From positions 1 through 35,603 of the forward strand of contig CACXMR010000016.1 in NCBI GenBank assembly GCA_902768825.1: 35,603 bases of DNA, given 5' to 3'. The position numbers were made by a program, and so were the translations under genes. The first letter of the stretch is position 1. Each line of letters opens with the position of its first letter. Positions 24,660 to 31,956 of the stretch are shown here, one piece after another. The DNA is from an uncultured Ruminococcus sp. (lineage in GTDB: Bacteria; Bacillota; Clostridia; Oscillospirales; Acutalibacteraceae). A model generated the notes under the pieces. That model was not told the DNA's origin, did not search any database, and saw only the letters and a list, made by a program, of their open reading frames with translations.

Positions 24660-25861
24660 TAAGGAAACTCAGAATAAAGATCGTTATTGTAATAACCCTG
24701 ATACTCACCTGTGCGGTATTTGCTATAATGGCGGCAGTGAACATCATGGAGAGGGCGGGGATAAGCAGTCAGATCGAATCGGATATAAAAAGGATAGCCG
24801 ACGCCGACGGCTTCCTCCCCAGCGATTATGACAGCTTTGACCCTTACAAAAACCAGGATCAGGGTATCACGGATTTCTTTTCTATCCAGGTGGATCATTT
24901 CTATAATGTAAGAAAAATAGTGATCGCAAGGGATATTGTCGTGCAACAGGACGATATACTTAATTATGCCCAGGAGGCCCTGTCCTCAGGACAATCCTTC
25001 GGGGAAATGGGGCGCTATGCCTTTTACATACAAAACAAGTATTACGGCAAGATCATAGTGTTTATGGATATCAAGAGCTTCCAGCAGGCTCAGGATAATC
25101 TGCTGTTCAACACCACTGTTATCGGTCTGCTGACCGTCATCTTTTTCTTTTTTCTTGCTGTTTTGCTGTCCTTCTGGCTTGTCAGGCCTGTCAAGGAGAC
25201 CTTTGACAAGCAGAAGTCCTTTATCTCCAATGCAAGCCATGAGCTCAAGACCCCTCTTGCTGTTATCAGTGCAAACACCGACGTGCTGGAGGCCCAGACA
25301 GGAGAAAACAAATGGGTAGGCTACATACGCTCGGAAACAAAACGCATGAACGAGCTGGTAAACGAGCTTCTCTGCCTTGCAAGGCTTGACGACAAAACAG
25401 GGCACAAGCTCATAATGTCAGAATTCAACCTGAGCGACACCTTCCTGCAGACCTGCCTGCCATTTGAGAGTACGGTCTATGAGATGGGCAAGACCATTGA
25501 CGTAGAGGCGGAGCCCGACCTGATGTACAAGGGCGATGAAAGCTCCATCAAGCACGTTCTGACCATCCTGATCGACAACGCCATCAAGTATTCTGACGAG
25601 CACGGCAGGATATCCGCAAAGCTCAGCTCTCACGGGAACAAAAGGATAATCGAGGTGTACAACACAGGCGATGGCGTTCCCAAGGATCAGCTTGGGAAGA
25701 TATTCGAGAGGTTCTACAGACGTGATGAGGCCCGCAACAGCAAGAGCGGCGGATACGGCCTTGGTCTTGCCATAGCAAAGGCAAGCGTTGAGGCTCACGG
25801 AGGAAGGATCACCGCCCAGAGCGAGTATGGAAAATGGATGAGATTCACAGTAATTCTTTGA
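24656..25861 (+). CDS. Membrane sensor histidine kinase
   Basis: The partner of the preceding regulator, 401 residues. A first membrane helix at about 7-27 and a second at about 155-178 enclose an outside sensor region of roughly 125 residues, rich in Asp, Tyr and Phe with no recognised fold. HAMP is very short or absent. The phospho-acceptor His195 lies in SNASHELKTPL. The ATPase domain has the N-box IDNAIKYS, the G1 region NTGDGVPKD, the F-box FERFYRRDEA and the G2 box GGYGLGLAIAK. Start ATG 24656 overlaps the regulator stop. No terminator is visible before the ATPase gene 187 bases on. Confidence 0.93.
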   Translation: MIRKLRIKIVIVITLILTCAVFAIMAAVNIMERAGISSQIESDIKRIADADGFLPSDYDSFDPYKNQDQGITDFFSIQVDHFYNVRKIVIARDIVVQQDDILNYAQEALSSGQSFGEMGRYAFYIQNKYYGKIIVFMDIKSFQQAQDNLLFNTTVIGLLTVIFFFFLAVLLSFWLVRPVKETFDKQKSFISNASHELKTPLAVISANTDVLEAQTGENKWVGYIRSETKRMNELVNELLCLARLDDKTGHKLIMSEFNLSDTFLQTCLPFESTVYEMGKTIDVEAEPDLMYKGDESSIKHVLTILIDNAIKYSDEHGRISAKLSSHGNKRIIEVYNTGDGVPKDQLGKIFERFYRRDEARNSKSGGYGLGLAIAKASVEAHGGRITAQSEYGKWMRFTVIL

Positions 25862-25924
25862 CAGAAATAATGGTGCAGTAACCTGATCTCATGTAAAAAA
25901 ATTATAAATATTGATATTGTGTTA

Positions 25925-25951
25925 TTGCTTTTTTAGGCAGATTATTATAAA
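25925..25951 (+). promoter_or_regulatory. Weak candidate promoter of the second P-type ATPase
   Basis: TTGCTT (25925-25930) and TATAAA (25946-25951) are separated by only 15 bases. The rest of the 187-base gap contains no strong stem. Read-through from the kinase gene is also possible. Confidence 0.3.
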
Positions 25952-26048
25952 ATGGATGTGTATGATGTTGTGCTTTTCATAAGCCAGAAGGGTCAGAGTC
26001 GCATAGTAAAAACAGCCTTAAAGAAAAACTTTTCAAAGGGGTAGGACA

Positions 26049-28688
26049 ATGCAAAGCTACAAAGGACTAACTCAGAAGGAAGCCGAAAAACGGCTTGCCA
26101 AAAACGGGCGGAACTGCCTGCGGGAAGAAAAACCCAAAACAGTGCTCATGATGTTCCTTGAGCAGATCCTCAATTTCACAAACGCAATCTTAGCCGCCGC
26201 AATCACAATCTCCCTGATCCTGCAGGACTACGGTGAAGCCGTGATAATGCTGGTCATCGTGATTGCAAATGCTATCATCGGAGTCGTACAGGAGGGCAAG
26301 GCACAGAAGGCGCTTGACGCTCTGAAGAAAATGTCCGTATTGAAGGCGACCGTTATCCGTGACGGAGAAACAAAGGAAATATCCTCAGAGGAGCTTGTTG
26401 TGGGGGATATTGTGGTGCTTGAGGCAGGAAAACAGGTTCCCGCTGACCTGAAGCTGCTGGAGACCGCCCGCCTTATGCTGGACGAAAAGGCGCTTACTGG
26501 TGAATCCGTTGCCGTGGAGAAGGACGAAAAGTTCGTTCCAAATGAAAAAACAGGCATCGGCGACAGACTTGACCTTGCATATATGACCACCATCGTCACA
26601 TACGGACGAGGCATCGGTGAGGTAGTCCACACCGGAATGGATACCGAGATAGGCAAGATCGCCGATATGGTGGGCAAGGAAAAGGACAAGCCCTCTCCCC
26701 TGCAGAAGGGCATGGACGGACTGAGCAAGGTGCTGGGCATCGGCGTTATCGTTATTTGCGCAGTGGTGTTCTGCATCGGACTCATACAGGGACGTGAGGT
26801 GCTCCCGCTGTTGGAGACAGCAGTTTCTCTGGCAGTTGCGGCTATCCCTGAGGGAATACCCACCATCGTTACCATCGTGCTTGCACTGGGTATGCAGAGG
26901 ATGGCAAAGGTAAACGCCATAGTCAAGAATATGCCCGCCGTAGAAACTCTGGGCGCCGTGAGCTATGTCTGCTCCGACAAAACAGGCACCCTCACCCAGA
27001 ACAAGATGACCGTTGTACGGGCATTTGCAGACAAGAATTATATAGACCTTGAGGGTCTTGACAAAAAGACCTATGACACACTGCTGAAGGGCTTCATGCT
27101 TTGCAATGATGCAAGCATTGCCTCTGACGGCACTGAGGTGGGCGACCCCACCGAAACAGCTCTTGTAGCCTTCGCAAAGCGTTACGGCATTGAGAAGTCT
27201 GACACCGAAAAGGAAACTCCAAGGATCAACGAGAAGGCCTTTGACTCGGACAGAAAGCTGATGACTACCGTTCACCAGCTGCCCAACGGAAAATGTATTT
27301 CCTACACCAAGGGCTCTACCGATGAGCTGCTTTCACGTTGCAGCCACATTATGATAGACGGAAAGGTCAGAGAAATAGATGCTGGCGACATCGCACTCAT
27401 CAACAAGACCATGTCCGAGATGTCAAACGATGCTCTGCGTGTGCTCTCTCTTGCTATCCGTGAGGACAACAAGGAGGCTGTGGAACAGAACCTCACCTAC
27501 ATAGGTATGATCGGAATGATCGATCCGGAAAGGCCTGAGGTGGTCAATTCCATCAAGACCTTCAAAAAGGCCGGCATAAAGACCGTTATGATAACCGGCG
27601 ACCACAAGGATACTGCCCTGGCCATAGCCAAAAAGCTGGGCATTGCCGAAAAGCCCTCTGAGTGCATAATGGGCCACGAGCTTGATGAGCTTTCGGATGA
27701 GGAGCTTAAAAAGCGTGCTCCCGGACTGTCAATATTTGCCCGTGTTTCACCTGAGCACAAGGTGAAGATCGTCAAGGCTATACAGGCAAACGGCAATATA
27801 GCAAGTATGACCGGTGACGGCGTAAACGATGCTCCCTCCCTCAAGGCTGCCGACGTCGGTGTTGCAATGGGTATAACCGGCACGGACGTGGCAAAGGGCG
27901 CCGCTGATATAGTTCTCCAGGACGACAAGTTCACCACCATCGAAAAGGCCGTCAAGGAGGGCAGAAACATCTATGAGAATGTCAAGAAATCAATTCTCTT
28001 TGCCTTGTCCTCAAATGTCAGCGAGATACTTATCATGTTTGCGGCCATCGTGGCGGGTCTTGCAGCTCCTCTGCAGGCAGTGCATATTCTCTGGATCAAC
28101 CTCCTCACCGACTCTCTACCGTGCTTCGCACTGGGTGTTGACCCCAACTCATCCTCAAACGTGATGAACAAGAAGCCACGCAAAAACGGCGAATCCATCT
28201 TTGCCGGCGGCGGTTATGCTACAGTCGGCATCTATAGCCTTGTTATCGCTCTGGTAACTCTCGTCGCCTTCCTCTTTACCCCTGTCAATCATCTCATCAC
28301 CACCGGCGCCGGATTCAGCTTTGACGGTCTTTTCAAAGCCTTCAACGATCCTGATATCCTTACACGTTCTCAGACCCTTGCCTTCTGTACGCTGGCTGTT
28401 GCCGAGCTTTTCCACGCTATCGGTATGCGTGACACTGAGCGCTCAATCTTCCGCTTCAACCATCTCGACAACAAGATCATGATACTTGCCTTCGTCTTTG
28501 GCATACTCGGACAAATGGCCGTTACTGAGATCCCCTTCCTCATGGATATGTTTAACACCTGCAGAATGACCTGGGATATGTGGCTCTTTGTAATCGCTCT
28601 CTCCCTTGCTCCGTTGGTAGTCCACGAGATCTGGGCACTCATCAAGAGCCTGCGGAAGCCCAAGGCATATTCCTCCAATTCACGTTGA
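26049..28688 (+). CDS. P-type ATPase, SERCA/PacL-like calcium transporter
   Basis: A second P2-type cation pump, 879 residues. The N-terminal cation ATPase segment (LTQKEAEKRLAKNGRN) is followed by the actuator ALTGES and the M4 site AVAAIPEGIPTIVTIVLALG. Asp310 lies in DKTGTLTQNK; KGSTDELLSR, MITGDHKDTA and GDGVNDAPSLKAADVG follow. M6 reads LWINLLTDSLPCFALGVDP. The M4 and M6 patterns are those of SERCA-like Ca2+ pumps, though some relatives move other cations. It differs clearly from the PMCA-like pump at 9515, so the two are not recent duplicates. ATG 26049 follows GGGGTAGGA. Its position after the two-component genes suggests control by them. Confidence 0.92.
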   Translation: MQSYKGLTQKEAEKRLAKNGRNCLREEKPKTVLMMFLEQILNFTNAILAAAITISLILQDYGEAVIMLVIVIANAIIGVVQEGKAQKALDALKKMSVLKATVIRDGETKEISSEELVVGDIVVLEAGKQVPADLKLLETARLMLDEKALTGESVAVEKDEKFVPNEKTGIGDRLDLAYMTTIVTYGRGIGEVVHTGMDTEIGKIADMVGKEKDKPSPLQKGMDGLSKVLGIGVIVICAVVFCIGLIQGREVLPLLETAVSLAVAAIPEGIPTIVTIVLALGMQRMAKVNAIVKNMPAVETLGAVSYVCSDKTGTLTQNKMTVVRAFADKNYIDLEGLDKKTYDTLLKGFMLCNDASIASDGTEVGDPTETALVAFAKRYGIEKSDTEKETPRINEKAFDSDRKLMTTVHQLPNGKCISYTKGSTDELLSRCSHIMIDGKVREIDAGDIALINKTMSEMSNDALRVLSLAIREDNKEAVEQNLTYIGMIGMIDPERPEVVNSIKTFKKAGIKTVMITGDHKDTALAIAKKLGIAEKPSECIMGHELDELSDEELKKRAPGLSIFARVSPEHKVKIVKAIQANGNIASMTGDGVNDAPSLKAADVGVAMGITGTDVAKGAADIVLQDDKFTTIEKAVKEGRNIYENVKKSILFALSSNVSEILIMFAAIVAGLAAPLQAVHILWINLLTDSLPCFALGVDPNSSSNVMNKKPRKNGESIFAGGGYATVGIYSLVIALVTLVAFLFTPVNHLITTGAGFSFDGLFKAFNDPDILTRSQTLAFCTLAVAELFHAIGMRDTERSIFRFNHLDNKIMILAFVFGILGQMAVTEIPFLMDMFNTCRMTWDMWLFVIALSLAPLVVHEIWALIKSLRKPKAYSSNSR

Positions 28689-28718
28689 TATCGCATAAAT
28701 AACAACAATAACAGCAAA

Positions 28719-28758
28719 CCCCCACAGGAGTTGTGAATTCCTGTGGGGGCGATTTTTT
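28719..28758 (+). terminator. Terminator of the second ATPase gene
   Basis: CCCCCACAGGA and TCCTGTGGGGG form perfect 11-base arms around nine bases, followed by CGA and TTTTTT. The minus strand has a weaker T-run, so it may also serve the convergent gene. Confidence 0.9.
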
Positions 28759-28768
28759 GTATCAGTTT

Positions 28769-29557
28769 TTACCAGTTTTTGTCGTTATAGTTATTCTCAG
28801 CAAACCCGGTGCCTATGCCGCTGTCAAAGCTTCCGTCCGAAATATCCTCAAAGGGCTTGCCTGTGCCGCTGAAGCCTCCGAAGCTGTCATCCGATCCTCC
28901 GAAGCTGCCAAAATCGCTGCTTCCGAAGCTGTCATTCAGGCTGCTCGTGGTGCTCTTGCCAAAGCCGCTGTTCTGACTGCCGTAAGTGTTGTTGCTACCG
29001 AAGCCGTTATTCTGGCTGCCGTAGGTGTTGTTATTGCCGAAGCCGCTGTTCTGACTGCCGTAGGTGTTGTTGCTACCGAAGCCGTTGTTCTGACTGCCGT
29101 AGGTGTTGTTGCTACCGAAGCCGTTGTTCTGACTGCCGTAGGTGTTGTTATTGCCGAAGCCGTTGTTCTGACTGCCGTAGGTGTTGTTGCTACCGAAGCC
29201 GTTGTTCTGACCGCCGTAGGTGTTGTTATTACCAAAGCCGTTGTTTTGATTACCGTATGTATTGTTGCCGAAGCCGTTGTTCTGGCTGCCGTAGGTATTG
29301 CCGCCGAGAGGGTCCTTTTTGTTCATGTACAGATCCATCTTGTTGTAGGGATTCTTGCCCTTTTTCTTGTTGTTCTTGATGCCAATAACAATAAAAATAA
29401 TTATGATCGCAGTGAAGGGAATAAAGAAAAGCCACCCTCCGTTGCCGAGATTGCCGATCCTTATCCTTATCCTTGCATATGCCGTCAGCGAGGAAGCACC
29501 CACGACACCAAAGATAAACGAAGCGAGCATCAAAAACTTCAACATCCTGCTTTTCAT
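28769..29557 (-). CDS. Membrane protein with 13-residue Asn/Gly/Tyr repeat tail
   Basis: The family is not recognised. The 262-residue protein begins with a signal-like hydrophobic segment (about 7-28, ending in AYA). A second helix at about 43-60 is followed by the basic KNNKKKGKN, so the remainder is predicted to face the cytoplasm. Residues about 87-200 are nine copies of a unit reading NNTYGSQNNGFG. The last 60 residues are Ser/Gly/Phe/Asp-rich. This low-complexity composition resembles prion-like or condensate-forming sequences. ATG 29557 is preceded by GAGGGG; an ATG seven codons upstream has no site. It lies 35 bases after the zinc-ribbon gene, which has a similar tail, and probably shares its transcript. 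Confidence 0.82.
   Translation of the reverse strand: MKSRMLKFLMLASFIFGVVGASSLTAYARIRIRIGNLGNGGWLFFIPFTAIIIIFIVIGIKNNKKKGKNPYNKMDLYMNKKDPLGGNTYGSQNNGFGNNTYGNQNNGFGNNNTYGGQNNGFGSNNTYGSQNNGFGNNNTYGSQNNGFGSNNTYGSQNNGFGSNNTYGSQNSGFGNNNTYGSQNNGFGSNNTYGSQNSGFGKSTTSSLNDSFGSSDFGSFGGSDDSFGGFSGTGKPFEDISDGSFDSGIGTGFAENNYNDKNW
28958..29299 (-). repeat. 39-bp in-frame tandem repeat (N/S-N-N-T-Y-G-S-Q-N-N/S-G-F-G)
   Basis: Nine units. The first two (N-terminal side) are shorter, 11 and 12 codons; the other seven are 13 codons. NNN and SNN starts roughly alternate, suggesting expansion by duplication of a double unit. Confidence 0.9.
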
Positions 29558-29592
29558 AAAAATCCCCTCTCTTTTCATGATCTGATCAATTT

Positions 29593-30189
29593 TCAGTTAA
29601 AGTGCGTGTTGCTATAGCTGTCAAAATCATCCCTGCCGGAGTTGTGATACCCGTTATAGTTGTTATTGCTGTTGTCAGGGTCATAGCTTCCATAGCTGCC
29701 ATTGCTGTTATAGCCGCCGTTATTGTCGTACCCATTATAAAAGCCGTTGCTGTTATCATTGCCGCTGTAATTGCCCGGAGCATTATTGCCGTTTCCCTTG
29801 CCGGATCTTATACTGTAGCCGGTAAAGTTTTCGTCATAATAGCGTGTTGGATTGTATTCCTTAGGGCTGATAGGAGCGTGCTTATCATCACGGGTAGTGT
29901 CGGAAAACTTCGTGCGGCAAAAGTTGCAGTAAAAGGGGCTCATGGGATCGATAGGTGCGCCGCAGTTAGGGCACTTGCGGGCTTCATACTTGCCGGGCTC
30001 CTGGGGCTGACTGTCCCCCATCAGTATCATATACTTCATAAAATCGCTGTCCATACCGTCCTTGGTGTCCGAACCGATACTGGAGTTTTTGGTGATGATA
30101 CCTTTAATGACCAGAACAACGACCAGAATGCCAATAAGGACAAAAACATAAAACAAAGGATTGTCACTCAACGCATAGTAAATTCCCAA
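29593..30189 (-). CDS. Membrane-anchored zinc-ribbon protein with Asn/Gly/Tyr-rich tail
   Basis: A 198-residue protein of unknown function. One membrane helix is at about 11-33 with positive charge after it, giving a cytoplasmic C-terminus. A four-cysteine zinc ribbon has CPNC (73-76) and CNFC (88-91). From about 115 to the end the sequence is almost entirely Asn, Gly, Tyr, Ser and Asp without exact periodicity. Similar anchor-plus-ribbon proteins are common in Firmicutes and usually lack known roles. The start is TTG 30189, nine bases after a strong AAGGAG. The next gene, with a related tail, begins 35 bases downstream, so the two may work at the same membrane site. Confidence 0.85.
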   Translation of the reverse strand: MGIYYALSDNPLFYVFVLIGILVVVLVIKGIITKNSSIGSDTKDGMDSDFMKYMILMGDSQPQEPGKYEARKCPNCGAPIDPMSPFYCNFCRTKFSDTTRDDKHAPISPKEYNPTRYYDENFTGYSIRSGKGNGNNAPGNYSGNDNSNGFYNGYDNNGGYNSNGSYGSYDPDNSNNNYNGYHNSGRDDFDSYSNTHFN

Positions 30190-30254
30190 AGCCTATCACT
30201 CCTTAACCAAATAACCATCAGGTCTCACACATAAACCGCATTTATTACCTTACT

Positions 30255-30260
30255 ATTATA
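30255..30260 (-). promoter_or_regulatory. Possible -10 box of the zinc-ribbon operon
   Basis: A perfect TATAAT on the minus strand lies 65 bases before the TTG start. There is no acceptable -35 box, so this is tentative. Confidence 0.3.
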
Positions 30261-30344
30261 CTACAGTTTTCATATCCTGAGTGTAGGGTGAAACACACTC
30301 CCTGTCATTATCTGTCGGAAAAGTCCGATTTATTTTTTGTCATT

Positions 30345-31931
30345 TTACATCAGCGGAGCAAAAATCTTCATTATTCCTCCTCTGATCTTATATGAGAGCT
30401 TAGTCTTCTTTATGGTCTCATAGGTAACCTCACTGCACTTTGCAAGTGTACTCTCAAAATCCTCCTCGATCTGAGGAATACAGCCTGTCCTGAGCATATA
30501 GGTCGCACATTCAAAGTGATGATAAAGACTCCGGTAATCAAGGTTTATAGTCCCGACTACAGCCTTTTCGTCATCGCTGACAAAGACCTTAGCATGAACG
30601 AAACCCGGATCGTATTCATAAATATGGACACCCGCATCAAGAAGCTGCTTATAGTGGGTCTTTGCAAGGGCATAGGGCATCTTCTTGTCGGGGATGCCCG
30701 GAAGGATAAGCTTGACGTCAACGCCTCTCTGGGCGGCATAGGTGAGAGATTTCTCCAGCTCGTTGTCGAGAATAAGATAGGGCGTCATAATATGGACATA
30801 GCTTCTTGCCCGGTCAAGGATATCCATATAGACCGTCTCACCCACCTTGTATTGGTCAAGAGGGCTGTCACAATAGGGAATCAGATAACCGTCATTCTTT
30901 GCGGCCTCGGCAAGTCCGAAATATCTGTCCCAATCCATATCCCTGCCTATCTCGGAAAGGTGCCACATCTGCAGGAACATGAGGGTGAAGCTGTCAACTG
31001 CCTTGCCCTTGAGCATCACAGCAGTATCCTTCCAGTGACCGAAGCGCACTATCTCGTTGATATACTCATCAGCAAGATTAACTCCACCGTTGAAGGCTAC
31101 CTTGCCGTCAATGACAAGAATCTTCCTGTGGTCACGGTAGTTGTACTGGGTGGAGATAAACGGGGTCAGCGGAGAAAAGGACTTGCACTTTATGCCCAGC
31201 TTTTCAAGGCGCTTGGGATAATCCGAGGTAAGAGTTGAGATCTCGCACATACCGTCATACATGACTCTGACCTCTACTCCCTCGGCAGCCTTATCTGCAA
31301 GGATCTTTAGTATGCTGCCCCACATGAGCCCCTCGTCGATTATGAAGTACTCCATAAAAATGAATTTCTCGGCTTTTTTCAGCTCCTCCAGCATTGCCTT
31401 GAATTTTTGCTCTCCCAGAGGGAAGTAAGTCACCTCCGTACTGTCATAGAGCGGAAACCTGCCGGAATGATTAAGGTAATGGCAGAGAGCATCAGTAGAG
31501 GTGGATACTACCTCCTCTTTTTTAAGAACCTCTTCATCCTGTGTTATTTTGTTCTTGGAATCCCTGATGAGCCTTTGCAGCCTTCTGCTCAATCTGCGGT
31601 GCCCGCTGTCGTGTTCCGTAAACAGCAGCATCAGCGAAGCAGGAAGCGGAAGGATAGTAATCAGAAACATCCATGTCAGCTTTGACGAAGCTTCCATTTC
31701 CAGCGTGAACAAATGGAGCATGATTATTACTGTAAAGGTGGTTGACACTACAGCAAAATACTGCACATCCTCATCAAACCAGATAAACAGTATTAATATC
31801 ACCAGCACCTGGATCAAGAGAAACAGCGCAGTGATACCAAAGCGGCTGAATACTATTCTGAGTAGTCCCTTTTTTCTCTTTTTCAGCAGCCTTATCACGT
31901 CCGGATTGTCTGGAAATTTGTTCTTTTTCAA
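30345..31931 (-). CDS. cls: Cardiolipin synthase (phospholipase D family)
   Basis: Condenses two phosphatidylglycerols into cardiolipin at the membrane. The 528-residue chain starts with basic residues, then two or three membrane helices in about 30-105 (with FGITALFLLIQVLVILILF). Two catalytic HKD motifs follow: HRKILVIDGKVAFNGG and HAKVFVSDDEKAVVGTINLD. Length and domain order match bacterial ClsA-type enzymes. The start is TTG 31931, 11 bases after AAGGAG; no nearby ATG has a site. It follows the LRR gene by 25 bases and probably belongs to the lexA-LRR-cls transcript. No clear terminator follows. Confidence 0.93.
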   Translation of the reverse strand: MKKNKFPDNPDVIRLLKKRKKGLLRIVFSRFGITALFLLIQVLVILILFIWFDEDVQYFAVVSTTFTVIIMLHLFTLEMEASSKLTWMFLITILPLPASLMLLFTEHDSGHRRLSRRLQRLIRDSKNKITQDEEVLKKEEVVSTSTDALCHYLNHSGRFPLYDSTEVTYFPLGEQKFKAMLEELKKAEKFIFMEYFIIDEGLMWGSILKILADKAAEGVEVRVMYDGMCEISTLTSDYPKRLEKLGIKCKSFSPLTPFISTQYNYRDHRKILVIDGKVAFNGGVNLADEYINEIVRFGHWKDTAVMLKGKAVDSFTLMFLQMWHLSEIGRDMDWDRYFGLAEAAKNDGYLIPYCDSPLDQYKVGETVYMDILDRARSYVHIMTPYLILDNELEKSLTYAAQRGVDVKLILPGIPDKKMPYALAKTHYKQLLDAGVHIYEYDPGFVHAKVFVSDDEKAVVGTINLDYRSLYHHFECATYMLRTGCIPQIEEDFESTLAKCSEVTYETIKKTKLSYKIRGGIMKIFAPLM

Positions 31932-31956
31932 TGCTCAGGACTCTCCTTCTATAGTA

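Noticed and set aside
25862-26048. Riboswitch or attenuator before the second ATPase
   Set aside because: No strong stem or recognisable conserved core is visible in the 187 bases.
28733-29617. 294-codon plus-strand frame rich in Val/Ala repeats
   Set aside because: It is antisense to the Asn/Gly repeat gene. The periodicity is forced by the 39-bp repeat on the other strand.
30315-30340. TCGGA-AAAG-TCCGA stem with T-run as the cls terminator
   Set aside because: The T-run is on the plus strand while all nearby genes are on the minus strand, and the stem is only five pairs.
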